Positions 41,269 to 50,209 of a DNA stretch of 64,000 bases are shown here, one piece after another. Numbering within the stretch: the stretch's first letter is position 1; every line of letters starts with the position of its first letter. The position numbers were made by a program, and so were the translations under genes. The notes under the pieces are model-generated. The model worked only from the letters and a program-made list of their open reading frames with translations, ran no database searches and had not been told where the DNA came from. The stretch is from Catalinimonas alkaloidigena (lineage in GTDB: Bacteria > Bacteroidota > Bacteroidia > Cytophagales > Cyclobacteriaceae): NCBI RefSeq assembly GCF_029504655.1, contig NZ_JAQFIL010000001.1:4097001-4161000 (forward strand), written 5' to 3'.

Positions 41269-43776
41269 ATGATTTTAATGATTTTTGAAATGTACTTAGA
41301 TAGTTGTTTTCCTTTAGGCGAAACGCTGCAGGAAACACTGAGTAGCAAACAAATTATACAAAGTGAGCTGAGTAATATTTCTCCTTTACTTGCTTTGTTA
41401 AGCAGCATTTTCCCAAAAATAGTCTTTGAATGGCTCTACCTTATCATACCAATGGGTTTTTTCTATTCTCTTAGGTGTGATAAAAAAACAAAAGAGCTAC
41501 ACTTGTTTTTTGTCATAACAATAGCGTACCTGACGCTTTTTGCATTTATAAAAGTAGCTGGTGCCCATACTTCATGGATTAGTTTTAACGCAATGAACAA
41601 CCTTTGGCTCGTAGCTTCAGCCCTGCTGTTAGCAATAAGTATTAAGGTCATTCCTAAAATAATTCGGATATCTAAGTCAGCTGAGCTGGAAAGAATCAAC
41701 AAGAGACTGACTGAGGAGATCCAGGAAAGAAAAAAGGCAGAGCAAAGTCTAAAAGAACATAAAGAAAATCTGGAATTGGTAGTAAAACAGCGAACTGTTG
41801 ATCTGGAAAACACTGCCGAAAGGTTACAAAAAGAAATCAATGAACATAAAGAGGCTCAGGCACAGATTAGTCTACAAACTTCACTTTTAGAACAGGTTGA
41901 TAGTGCCATCATCGCCACTGACCTGCAGTATAATATCATCTACTGGAATCAATGTGCTGAAAGCTTGTTTGGCTGGCAAAGCAGCAAAGTACTGGGTAAG
42001 CCTGCATTGGAAGTCATGATTCGTAAAGAACATAGAAAAGCAGGTAAGCGGTTTCTTGAAAAATTAGGCGATAGAAAAGCCTGGTCAGGAGATTTTACTA
42101 TTCCTCATATTTCGGGGAGAAAAATTCCTGTGGAGTTGAATTGCTCAGCACTACTGGACGCTCAGGGCAGACAGATTGGTTTCACCTGTGTGGCGATAGA
42201 TATCACTGATTATGTTCGCTCCGAGCGCAAATTATTGCGAGAAAAAGAGAAAGCAATCAAGCAAGCTCATGCCAAACAGGATTTTCTGGCTACTATGAGT
42301 CATGAGATTCGTACCCCGCTCAATGTGATTATCGGAATGACGCGTCTGTTGAACGATACTAAGCCGACTAAAAAACAGGAAGAATACTTAAATAGCTTAG
42401 AGCTTTCTGCCAATCATTTACTTACGATCATCAATGATATTCTTGATTTAGCCAAAATTGATGCAGGCAAAATCAAACTGGAGAATATTAGTTTTAACGT
42501 TCACCAGGTAATTGAAGGCGTAAAGCAATCATTTGCTGCCAGAGCAGCGGAAAAGGGCATTGATTTAAGAATAGATAATGAAAGTATCTTACCAGTTTAC
42601 CTAAAAGGAGATCAGGTAAGGCTTACTCAAATTCTCAATAACTTAATTAGCAATGCGCTCAAATTTACCAATGAGGGTTTCATTACAATTAGAACGAGGG
42701 TTCTGGATAGCAGAAATGAAAAAGTAAGACTACTGTTTGAGGTAAGTGACAGTGGAATTGGTATAGCCGCAGACAAGCTTGAGCATATATTTGAGAATTT
42801 CACCCAGGCGCAGGAAGATACAACGCGTAAATACGGTGGAACAGGTTTGGGATTAACTATCTGTAAAAAATTAGTTCATCTCCAGAAAGGAAAAATCAGT
42901 GTAAAAAGTAAGGAAGGTATAGGCAGTACTTTCAGCTTTGAGCTAAATTATGAGCTTGACCAACAAAATGAGGCCATCATAGAAACTACACAAGAAATTC
43001 AGTACCCGTTACAGGAGGTGTGCCTATTGCTGGTTGAAGACAATCATGCCAATAGAATTGTAGCTTCCAACTTTTTAGGTAAAATGGGTGTAAAGGTAAG
43101 CTTTGCTGAAAACGGAGCTCAGGCATTACAAATGGTCCAAAAACAAAAGTTTGACATTGTTCTCATGGACTTACAAATGCCTGTCATGGATGGTTATGAA
43201 GCTACAAGAAAGATTAGAATGCTTGGCGAAGAGTATACAAAACTACCCATCATCGCACTGACTGCTGATGTGGTATCAGATGTACGTCAGAAGGTGAATG
43301 AATCAGGGATGAATGACTACCTCTCTAAGCCATTTAAGCCTGAGCATTTGAATTACACAATAGCCAAAAATTTAAATATCAAGTCTCAGCCAGCCACGGT
43401 TGAAGAAGAGAATGTCATGACACTCTGTCAGATATTGGATGAGTATAGCGATGATACTCAGTTTGTGGCTACGCTGCTTGAATCTTTAAAAAGTAGCTTT
43501 GAAAAGCTACCGCTTCAGATCAGAGAAACAGCCAGAGAGCGTGACATCTACTCATTACGTAGAATTATGCACAAGCTTCAGCCTTCAGTCAGAATGATGG
43601 AAGATCATGAACTTTTTCCAAAACTGGAAAGCTTAAAACATATGCTTACCAAGGATGATGTAAATGATACTGAAATCCGCCTGATACTGGAAGATATTCA
43701 TCAAGCTACCAAAAACTCCGTAAGCTATCTGGATAAGCTACAAAGAAAAACCCATAGCCAGAGCGCTAAAGTTTGA
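41269..43776 (+). CDS. Hybrid sensor histidine kinase (membrane-PAS-HisKA-HATPase-REC-Hpt)
   Basis: An 835-residue protein. Two or three membrane helices (VFEWLYLIIPMGFFYSL, LFFVITIAYLTLFAFIKVA, NNLWLVASALLLAISIKVIPKII) lead into a coiled coil (about 140-205), then PAS (LLEQVDSAIIATDLQYNIIYWNQCAESLFGW). The kinase core has H-box MSHEIRTPLNVIIGMTRLL (His345), N-box QILNNLISNALKFT, G1 VSDSGIGIA and G2 GGTGLGLTICKKLV. The receiver domain has its acceptor at FDIVLMDLQMPVMDGYEA (Asp634) and Lys in YLSKPFKPEHL. The last part is an Hpt domain with SLRRIMHKLQPS (His768). It makes a complete four-step phosphorelay chain, with the final regulator elsewhere. Confidence 0.95.
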   Translation: MILMIFEMYLDSCFPLGETLQETLSSKQIIQSELSNISPLLALLSSIFPKIVFEWLYLIIPMGFFYSLRCDKKTKELHLFFVITIAYLTLFAFIKVAGAHTSWISFNAMNNLWLVASALLLAISIKVIPKIIRISKSAELERINKRLTEEIQERKKAEQSLKEHKENLELVVKQRTVDLENTAERLQKEINEHKEAQAQISLQTSLLEQVDSAIIATDLQYNIIYWNQCAESLFGWQSSKVLGKPALEVMIRKEHRKAGKRFLEKLGDRKAWSGDFTIPHISGRKIPVELNCSALLDAQGRQIGFTCVAIDITDYVRSERKLLREKEKAIKQAHAKQDFLATMSHEIRTPLNVIIGMTRLLNDTKPTKKQEEYLNSLELSANHLLTIINDILDLAKIDAGKIKLENISFNVHQVIEGVKQSFAARAAEKGIDLRIDNESILPVYLKGDQVRLTQILNNLISNALKFTNEGFITIRTRVLDSRNEKVRLLFEVSDSGIGIAADKLEHIFENFTQAQEDTTRKYGGTGLGLTICKKLVHLQKGKISVKSKEGIGSTFSFELNYELDQQNEAIIETTQEIQYPLQEVCLLLVEDNHANRIVASNFLGKMGVKVSFAENGAQALQMVQKQKFDIVLMDLQMPVMDGYEATRKIRMLGEEYTKLPIIALTADVVSDVRQKVNESGMNDYLSKPFKPEHLNYTIAKNLNIKSQPATVEEENVMTLCQILDEYSDDTQFVATLLESLKSSFEKLPLQIRETARERDIYSLRRIMHKLQPSVRMMEDHELFPKLESLKHMLTKDDVNDTEIRLILEDIHQATKNSVSYLDKLQRKTHSQSAKV

Positions 43777-43807
43777 TGAAAAAGTAAAATGCTTGTTGCT
43801 TTCCTGC

Positions 43808-43815
43808 TAATTTTG
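43808..43815 (+). promoter_or_regulatory. Candidate -7 box (TAATTTTG)
   Basis: TAATTTTG fits the Bacteroidota TAnnTTTG element 40 bases before the lipoprotein gene at 43855. No well-spaced -33 TTG was found. Confidence 0.35.
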
Positions 43816-43854
43816 TTAGTTGTATGACATATAAACACTAACATAACTATCGCC

Positions 43855-44658
43855 ATGAAGCTACAAACGCTATCATTTTGTCTACTCTTCTCTCTTTACT
43901 TTTCATGTGGCTCACAAAACAGCGAGAACATGGCTGAGGTAAATGGTGCAGGTTTGGCAGAGACTAATCCTCCCGCTGAGGGATTTAATGTTAACACTTC
44001 AGATCCTGAAGCAATTGAGATCGCTGATAAAGTAATGGAAGCCATGGGGGGCCGGGCAGCCTGGGACAACACGCGTTATATCCGCTGGAACTTCTTTGGC
44101 CGCCGCTCATTAGTGTGGGATAAAAAAACCGGTGATGTTCGTATTGATGTGCCTGCTGACTCAGCCACTTACGTCATTAATGTTAACAATGATCAAGGCC
44201 AGGTAATGATTGGTGGAGAAGAAATTACCAATCCGGATTCACTGACGAAGTATGTGGAACAAGGTAAGAAAATATGGGTCAATGATAGCTACTGGCTGGT
44301 AATGCCCTACAAACTAAAAGACAGCGGCGTTACTTTAACCTATGTAGGAGAAGATAGCATGCAAACAGGCGATATGGCAGATGTGTTAGAGTTGCGCTTT
44401 GAAAACGTTGGTTTCACGCCACAGAATAAATATCAGGTATATGTTGATAAAAATGACGGGTTGGTGAAACAGTGGGCATACTATAGTGAAGCGTCTCTTG
44501 ACTCACCTAACTTTGTTACATCCTGGGATGACTACAAGGACTATAATGGCATCAAACTTTCCAGCAGCAGAGGTGAAAGAGGCATGAGTGACATCGGTGT
44601 GTTTGATTCTATCCCTCATGAAAAAGTATTTACACTGAAGCCATACAGGTTCAACTAG
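43855..44658 (+). CDS. Exported lipoprotein, LolA-like fold suggested
   Basis: A 267-residue protein with lipobox YFSC (Cys18) and an acidic linker. The main domain begins AIEIADKVMEAMGGRAAWDNTRYIRWNFFGRRSLVWDKKTGDVRIDVP and continues VINVNNDQGQVMIGG and KYQVYVDKNDGLVKQWAYYSEAS. This is the pattern of outer-membrane lipoprotein-sorting-like (LolA/LolB-like half-barrel) proteins of Bacteroidota. Function unknown. It follows the hybrid kinase by 78 bases but has its own candidate promoter, and ends at a shared bidirectional terminator. Confidence 0.75.
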   Translation: MKLQTLSFCLLFSLYFSCGSQNSENMAEVNGAGLAETNPPAEGFNVNTSDPEAIEIADKVMEAMGGRAAWDNTRYIRWNFFGRRSLVWDKKTGDVRIDVPADSATYVINVNNDQGQVMIGGEEITNPDSLTKYVEQGKKIWVNDSYWLVMPYKLKDSGVTLTYVGEDSMQTGDMADVLELRFENVGFTPQNKYQVYVDKNDGLVKQWAYYSEASLDSPNFVTSWDDYKDYNGIKLSSSRGERGMSDIGVFDSIPHEKVFTLKPYRFN

Positions 44659-44664
44659 GAAAAA

Positions 44665-44689
44665 AAACGCACTGTCTTACAGTGCGTTT
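44665..44689. terminator. Bidirectional terminator between convergent genes
   Basis: Perfect 11-bp stem (44665-44675 with 44679-44689) with a three-base loop. On the minus strand it is followed by a run of T (plus-strand A at 44658-44667) and it contains the stop codon of the minus-strand kinase gene. Confidence 0.85.
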
Positions 44690-46026
44690 AGTTCTTTAAT
44701 CGTTTGATATTCAAACTCAAAATCTATCTCAAAGCAGTCAACAAACTGCTTTTTCATGGCTTTCTTGAGTGCCTGAGTGTCCTCACAGTAAAAAATAAAA
44801 GCTCCCCCTCCGCCGGCACCGCATATTTTCCCACCGTAGGCTCCATTCTCTTTGGCAAAAGCATACATGGCATCCAGGTTTTCATTGGTGCTTGCCTGAG
44901 CCAACAGCTTTTGAGCTTCCCAGTTATCTTCCATAATTTTAGCACAGGCGATAAAATCCTTTTCTGCCAAGGCATGGATAAAACGATACCCACAGTCAGT
45001 AAGAATATCTAAAGCTCTTTTCCCCTCTTCTGTCTGGTAATTTTGATATACCTGTTCTACTGCCGACTGAGCATTTCGAGATACTCCCGTATGTAGCAAA
45101 AGCAAATTCTTTCTGAAAGCTTCAAGGGTATCTTTGGACACTTTTACATCCAAAGGTTTGGCAGTATCTTCCACACACTCAAAGCAATTAAACCCTCCAA
45201 AGACAATTGCGTACTGGTCCTGCCTGCCAATAGCCCAATTGAGCTCCCTATTTTCCAGGTTAAACAAGTCCTCAGCAATCGCGTGTAGGGATTTAGGCTC
45301 AGCGTTATACGTTTTGCTGCTGAGCATTTCCAAGAGCTTTACCGCAGTAGAAGTGCTTAACCCACTTCCCCGGGGATAACCGGAAAAGTTAAAGGTCTTG
45401 TTTCTCATCTCAATGATAGGCTTGATAGCAGCATTAGATACGTAACCTGTTTTTCCCTGCATAATATAGGGTACATCGGTCCAGCCTCCGGCAAAGTCAA
45501 TCCTGAGTGGCGCCTTGTACGCATAATTAATCTTGTTAATGATTCGGGTAGTTGAGGTTGGCATAAGTTCAGGAGGAACAGCTCTATCTACGTATTCAAT
45601 CTTTACTCCCACTTGGTCACAGAGTGCCTGCTTTTCTGCTATGGCAGAATCATCCTGATTAAGCACAAAAATGTCGGGTCTCAATTGGGTGATAACATCA
45701 GCAAAATCAATTTTTCCTTTACCGATCTTATGATCGTTAAGTACAGCGAAATCCACATCTTCTAATGCGGCGACCAGGTACAGTCTATTGTTCTCAGGAT
45801 TTACAGGACGCCCGGGTCCTTTTAACCGTCTTAAGGTTTCATCTCTACCCACACCTACAACCAGCAGGTCACCATATGATTTACACTGGTTAAAAAATAC
45901 TGCATGCCCTGATTGCAGTATGTCATAACATCCACTACAGAAAACTATTTTTTTGTCCTTGTAAGTATTTCTTAGCTCAGCAAGTGATTCAAGTTGGGTT
46001 ATCTTGGCTCTGATATTGTCAAACAT
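44677..46026 (-). CDS. Nucleotidyltransferase-GHMP kinase fusion protein
   Basis: Start at the ATG at 46026 (449 residues); an ATG at 46077 adds 17 hydrophobic residues with no clear role. Residues about 25-155 are an RfaE2/HldE-C-type nucleotidyltransferase: IVFCSGCYDILQSGHAVFFNQCKSYGDLLVVGVGRDE and LMPTSTTRIINKI. The normal HxGH nucleotide motif reads QSGH here (Gln38, His41). From about 165 it is a GHMP kinase: YKAPLRIDFAGGWTDVPYI, GYPRGSGLSTSTAVKLLEML (ATP loop) and KICGAGGGGAFIFYCED. HddA-like kinases phosphorylate heptose 7-phosphate at C1. A single protein that phosphorylates and then activates a sugar, with the parts in the order seen in Fkp-type fusions but with a different transferase, is the likely role. 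Confidence 0.88.
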   Translation of the reverse strand: MFDNIRAKITQLESLAELRNTYKDKKIVFCSGCYDILQSGHAVFFNQCKSYGDLLVVGVGRDETLRRLKGPGRPVNPENNRLYLVAALEDVDFAVLNDHKIGKGKIDFADVITQLRPDIFVLNQDDSAIAEKQALCDQVGVKIEYVDRAVPPELMPTSTTRIINKINYAYKAPLRIDFAGGWTDVPYIMQGKTGYVSNAAIKPIIEMRNKTFNFSGYPRGSGLSTSTAVKLLEMLSSKTYNAEPKSLHAIAEDLFNLENRELNWAIGRQDQYAIVFGGFNCFECVEDTAKPLDVKVSKDTLEAFRKNLLLLHTGVSRNAQSAVEQVYQNYQTEEGKRALDILTDCGYRFIHALAEKDFIACAKIMEDNWEAQKLLAQASTNENLDAMYAFAKENGAYGGKICGAGGGGAFIFYCEDTQALKKAMKKQFVDCFEIDFEFEYQTIKELNAL

Positions 46027-46093
46027 ATTTGCTACTTTTATCAAAATGGTTAAAGGTAAATAAAAAGCTGACAACAAAGGACATGCATTTGCC

Positions 46094-47485
46094 TTAAATG
46101 TAGATTTGAGTTTGCAGCGTCCATTGCCCTAAACGATCGTTGGAAATATTCTCACCAGCCTGTCTGATAAAAAGCTCTCGTGTACCGTATTGTAATGTAA
46201 TCTTCGCATGATGTCCTTCAATAAACCAGTTGAGACCTAAGTCAGTATTCAGTATGGAATCGTCTAGATAGTCCAGATTTTTTAGCTCTACTCGTGCAAA
46301 AGGCTGCAGCTTACCAAGACTTCCCAGCCAGTTGTCGGGCAAAAGTAATCCTGCCTGGGTCAAGAAGATACTTCCCGTTCCCAGCAGTGGCTCGGCATTG
46401 CCGAAGCCATCAATGGATACATCACCTTCAAAGCCAGTAGGCGAAGAAGCCTGCCCGGCAGCCGTATTCATCACGCCTACACTCCGATAGTAATCTGTCC
46501 CATAATCGTAATTGTAAAGTACTGAATATGCAGTTATCGCCATTCCCCTGATTCCAAAAGGATAGTCCAGGAAGGCATCTACTGCCCAGGAAGTATGGTC
46601 CTGGCGTTCCAGGTCACCGGAAACATCAAGAAAGCCACTTGCCTCAGGCTGGTGATAAAAGCCTGCTCCCAGATTAAAAACTCTTTTTGTACCCACATAA
46701 GTCTCTGTTCTGAAAGGAGTCAAATTTCCCTCAGGCTCCAGGAATTCATAAGCTACATACCCTCCCAGGGCTGGCTTATCAGAAGGAATATCTACTGCAC
46801 TTTCAGTATTTACATTCTCCAGGCTTCCGCTTACAAAGGGTTTATTCAGATGAAAACGATAGTCCAGAGGACCGGCCTTCCCTTTGGCATAAATTCCAAA
46901 CTGACGTCCAAACTGATCGCTTTGCTCTATATTTGGGAAGTTAAAAACCGGTAAGTCCAAGGTCATAAAGCTCACCACGCTGGCATTAGAAAAACGGGAC
47001 ACACCATTCCAAAAGTGCAGCCCCATGCCCAGAGCCAGAGAAAAAGGGTTCTTTTCTCCACTGCTTGGGTTCACCTGTGAAACTACTGAATATTCTGTCC
47101 AGGCATCATGGAAAAAAAGTTGTGGTTTTTTGGGTCCCTGCCCGGGAGCTCCTCCATTGATAAAGGTCTGATTGTTAATACCAATTTGGGTAAAAATTAA
47201 AAAGCGGGGAGTAATCTGCGAGTAAATGGTTGCCCTGGCCCTGCGTACACCAATATCAAAGCTATGCTCGGCCAATTCACCATTTGCGCCTACTGTACCG
47301 GGATTGTTCTCTACCCATTTTGCCCAGAACTGATTGAGGAGGATGATACGAATGTTTTTGCTACTATCCTGCCCAACCGGGATGTTGATACCACCATTAT
47401 AAATTTCAGATCCCTGAGCATTTAGCTGGGTATGACCGATGAAAAAGAGACCAAGGATTAAGAAAAAAATTGCTTTGCGCATCAT
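46094..47485 (-). CDS. Porin-like outer membrane protein
   Basis: Starting at the ATG at 47485 gives 463 residues with a signal peptide (MMRKAIFFLILGLFFIGHTQLNAQ). The mature protein is rich in alternating aromatic and polar strands, with IRIILLNQFWAKWVENNPG, DIGVRRARATIYSQITPRFLIFTQIGINNQTF, LALGMGLHFWNGVSRFSNASVV and a C-terminal strand FIEGHHAKITLQYGTREL...LGQWTLQTQIYI ending in an aromatic-hydrophobic terminal strand, typical of 16-strand porins such as phosphate-selective porin O/P-like proteins. The solute is unknown. It lies 67 bases upstream of the fusion kinase gene on the same strand and may be co-transcribed. Confidence 0.85.
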   Translation of the reverse strand: MMRKAIFFLILGLFFIGHTQLNAQGSEIYNGGINIPVGQDSSKNIRIILLNQFWAKWVENNPGTVGANGELAEHSFDIGVRRARATIYSQITPRFLIFTQIGINNQTFINGGAPGQGPKKPQLFFHDAWTEYSVVSQVNPSSGEKNPFSLALGMGLHFWNGVSRFSNASVVSFMTLDLPVFNFPNIEQSDQFGRQFGIYAKGKAGPLDYRFHLNKPFVSGSLENVNTESAVDIPSDKPALGGYVAYEFLEPEGNLTPFRTETYVGTKRVFNLGAGFYHQPEASGFLDVSGDLERQDHTSWAVDAFLDYPFGIRGMAITAYSVLYNYDYGTDYYRSVGVMNTAAGQASSPTGFEGDVSIDGFGNAEPLLGTGSIFLTQAGLLLPDNWLGSLGKLQPFARVELKNLDYLDDSILNTDLGLNWFIEGHHAKITLQYGTRELFIRQAGENISNDRLGQWTLQTQIYI

Positions 47486-47668
47486 TATTAAATGACATTT
47501 TAAGTAGCTGAGCATAAACAAAAAGATATTTATTTACTGTAAAAGGTTGACGATAACATTCAGGTTTGAAATTCAAAAGCAACCGGCATGTGAGCTGGAG
47601 CTTATTTCAAAGCGCCAAAGATAGAAAAAATATAAATGCTACCCTTAAGGGTCGGGGATTGATCCGAA

Positions 47669-48667
47669 TCAGCCGCCGATAGTAGACATAGATTCTGAAG
47701 CGGGGTGGGAAGCCTGCCGGGATTTTTCAGCCTCAAAACCATCTTTGGCACGATTGCCAAACGCTTTTTTCAGCGCATCCTGAATCTCATGATCACTGGC
47801 TCCGCTACGCATGAGCTTCCGGATATCCAGCACTCCTTCATCATATAAGCAGGTTTTGAGGGTGCCCTGAGCAGTTACACGAATACGATTGCAGCTTCCG
47901 CAAAAGGTTCGGCTGAAAGCAGCAATAATGCCTACATTACCTTGATGTCCGGGAATGTGGTAATTATAAGAAGTTGAATGCGCGGCATCTTTCACTTTCT
48001 GTATATCAGGATATCGCCCGCTTAGTTTCTCCAGAATTTTACGATGGGTCCACACCAGTACCGGATAGTGGCTGCCCTCTCCGTTAAAGGGCATCTCTTC
48101 AATAAAGCGAACATCTACCGGATAATCACGCGTTAGCTCAGCAAGCGGAATGATATCATCTGTGTTTTTGCCTTCCATCACTACCGCATTAATTTTGGTA
48201 TGCACCTCATGAGCTATCAGCAGGTCAAAACAAGCTTTTACCTTTTCAAATTCATCTCTGCGGGTGATTTCTTTGAAGCGTTCCCGGTCAAAAGTGTCCA
48301 GACTGAGATTAACAGAACGAACTCCCAGTTGTTTAAGCTCAGCTACATAATCTGTAGTCAGCACCCCATTGGTGGTAATGTTGATATCTTCAATACCTTT
48401 GATCTGGCTAAGCTGCCGCAAAAAATACATCAGATCTTTCCGCACAAAAGGCTCTCCGCCGGTAATTCTCACCTTAGACACGCCCATCGCTGCCATCAGC
48501 CGCACCATCTGGAGCATCTCTTCATAGGTAAGGAGTTCCCGCTTGGGTAAATACCTGATCCCTTCCGCCGGCATGCAGTAAAAACAGCGCAGGTTACAGC
48601 GATCTGTGACTGCCAGCCGCAGGTAGGTGATAGGACGTCCGTGATTATCGTATATCAGGTCAGGCAT
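47669..48667 (-). CDS. moaA: GTP 3',8-cyclase MoaA
   Basis: A 332-residue radical SAM enzyme. The N-terminal cluster motif is TDRCNLRCFYCMPAEGI (CxxxCxxC), VRITGGEPFVRKDL is the SAM-binding GGEP motif, and the C-terminal cluster is FCGSCNRIRVTAQGTLKTCLY with three Cys. The protein ends in the GG tail (STIGG) needed for activity. It makes the first molybdenum cofactor intermediate from GTP with MoaC. It is divergent from moaD with a 76-base gap between the starts. Confidence 0.98.
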   Translation of the reverse strand: MPDLIYDNHGRPITYLRLAVTDRCNLRCFYCMPAEGIRYLPKRELLTYEEMLQMVRLMAAMGVSKVRITGGEPFVRKDLMYFLRQLSQIKGIEDINITTNGVLTTDYVAELKQLGVRSVNLSLDTFDRERFKEITRRDEFEKVKACFDLLIAHEVHTKINAVVMEGKNTDDIIPLAELTRDYPVDVRFIEEMPFNGEGSHYPVLVWTHRKILEKLSGRYPDIQKVKDAAHSTSYNYHIPGHQGNVGIIAAFSRTFCGSCNRIRVTAQGTLKTCLYDEGVLDIRKLMRSGASDHEIQDALKKAFGNRAKDGFEAEKSRQASHPASESMSTIGG

Positions 48668-48743
48668 AAAGAAATTTTTCCTAGCTCAAATACAAATGTA
48701 CATAGCTTTGCGTATTAAACATAACTCACTTAATTTGTGTGCT

Positions 48744-48986
48744 ATGCAACTTAATATTTTATTATTCGGCGTTACCAAAGAAATTGTTGGAGAGCAAAGG
48801 CTAAAACTGGAGCTACCCCAGGAGGCTAGTGTAAGCATTCTTTTACAAAGTCTCAAGCAAAACTATCCCGCATTGGAAAATTTGGAGTCTATGCTGGTGG
48901 CAGTCAACAATGAATACAGCGAGCAGGATCAGCGCTTACAGGAAAGTGATGAAATCGCTATCATTCCTCCGGTGAGCGGCGGATAG
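48744..48986 (+). CDS. moaD: Molybdopterin synthase small subunit MoaD
   Basis: An 80-residue ubiquitin-like protein starting at ATG 48744; upstream in-frame codons to 48696 are not needed. Text includes MQLNILLFGVTKEIVGEQRLKLELPQ and ends EIAIIPPVSGG. The C-terminal GG carries the thiocarboxylate sulfur for molybdopterin. Directly followed by moaE after 11 bases. Confidence 0.95.
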   Translation: MQLNILLFGVTKEIVGEQRLKLELPQEASVSILLQSLKQNYPALENLESMLVAVNNEYSEQDQRLQESDEIAIIPPVSGG

Positions 48987-48997
48987 AATAATGAAAG

Positions 48998-49426
48998 ATG
49001 AGCAATAAGAAGATAGATATAGCGCTCAGCGATCAGCCACTGGATATCAAGGCAGTGATGGAAGCCGTCAATGACGGAAGTGCCGGTGCGGTAGATGTTT
49101 TTATTGGCACCGTTAGAAACAAGACGCAGGAACGTTCGGTAGTAAGGCTGGAGTATGAAGCTTACGACAGCATGGCAATAAAAGAAATGGAAAAGCTGGC
49201 GGCAGAAACCGCCAATAAGTGGCCGGTGGCTAAAATTGCGATTCATCACCGCAAAGGAACTTTGTATATTGGCGATATCGCTGTGATCATTGCAGTATCC
49301 ACGCCGCATCGTCAGGAAGCTTTTGAAGCCTGTAAATTTACCATTGACACCTTAAAGCAGCGGGTACCTATCTGGAAAAAGGAGGTTTTTGAAGATGGAG
49401 AAACGTGGGTGGCCGCTCACCCCTAG
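48998..49426 (+). CDS. moaE: Molybdopterin synthase catalytic subunit MoaE
   Basis: A 142-residue protein with MoaE motifs: GAVDVFIGTVRNKTQERSVVRLEYEAYDSMAIKEME, IAIHHRKGTLYIGDIAVIIAVSTPHRQEAFEACKFTIDTLKQRVPIWKKEVFEDG. The Lys in VPIWKKE and His/Arg in HHRKG are the known active-site residues. It forms the MoaD2-MoaE2 complex and inserts dithiolene sulfur. The MOSC gene starts three bases after its stop. Confidence 0.97.
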   Translation: MSNKKIDIALSDQPLDIKAVMEAVNDGSAGAVDVFIGTVRNKTQERSVVRLEYEAYDSMAIKEMEKLAAETANKWPVAKIAIHHRKGTLYIGDIAVIIAVSTPHRQEAFEACKFTIDTLKQRVPIWKKEVFEDGETWVAAHP

Positions 49427-49429
49427 CCT

Positions 49430-50209
49430 ATGCCCCATATAGAAAAAATCACCCTCTATCCTATCAAGTCACTGGATGGTATAGAGGTAAGTCATGCTAA
49501 AATCACCGACAAAGGAGCTTTGTATCTGGACCGCACATTTGCGCTGTTTAACAAAGCGGGCAGAACGGTGAATGCCAAGAAATACCCTACAATCCAAAAG
49601 TTACGCGCTGTTTTTGATCTTGCTGAGCTAAAGGTTAAGCTATCTACGCCTGGTGGGCTGATCTCAAGCTTTCAGATGGAACACGAACAGCAGCAAATCG
49701 AGGAGTTTTTCAGTGACTATTTAAAAGAGCCCGTGTCTATCAGGCAGAATGATATTTCCGGTTTTCCTGATGATGATGAAAACTCCGGTCCTACGATTGT
49801 TAGCACAGCCACTTATCAGGAAGTACAGCAGTGGTTCCCGGATTTATCTTTAGGCAATATCAGAAAGCGATTTCGGGCCAATATTGAATTAGGGGGATGC
49901 GAAACCCCTTTTTGGGAAGACCGGCTGTTCAATGCTCCTGGTATTGATCTGAGTTTTCAAGTTGGAACCGTTACTTTTACCGGTAAAAAGCCCTGTGCCC
50001 GATGTACGGTACCTACCCGCGACCCATTTAGCAGTGTTGCCGAAAAAAGCTTTATGTCCACTTTCATCAGTCGAAGGGAGGATACCATGCCTTCCTTTGT
50101 ACAGTCAGAACAGTTCAGCCACTACTACCATTTATGTGTCAACACGCTTATTCCAGCCAGTGAAAAGGGTAAAATTGTGCAGCTAAAAGATCAACTCAAC
50201 TTACTATGA
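49430..50209 (+). CDS. MOSC domain-containing protein
   Basis: A 259-residue protein. The N-terminal MOSC beta-barrel part (ITLYPIKSLDGIEVSHAKITDKGALYLDRTFALFNKAGRTVNAKKYPTIQKLRAVF) is followed by the MOSC domain with RFRANIELGGCETPFWEDRLF and the conserved Cys in KKPCARCTVPTRDPFS. MOSC proteins bind molybdenum cofactor or transfer its sulfur; members such as YcbX and mARC are N-hydroxylated-base reductases. It lies in the moaDE operon and ends overlapping the convergent SDR-type gene by 6 bases. Confidence 0.93.
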   Translation: MPHIEKITLYPIKSLDGIEVSHAKITDKGALYLDRTFALFNKAGRTVNAKKYPTIQKLRAVFDLAELKVKLSTPGGLISSFQMEHEQQQIEEFFSDYLKEPVSIRQNDISGFPDDDENSGPTIVSTATYQEVQQWFPDLSLGNIRKRFRANIELGGCETPFWEDRLFNAPGIDLSFQVGTVTFTGKKPCARCTVPTRDPFSSVAEKSFMSTFISRREDTMPSFVQSEQFSHYYHLCVNTLIPASEKGKIVQLKDQLNLL

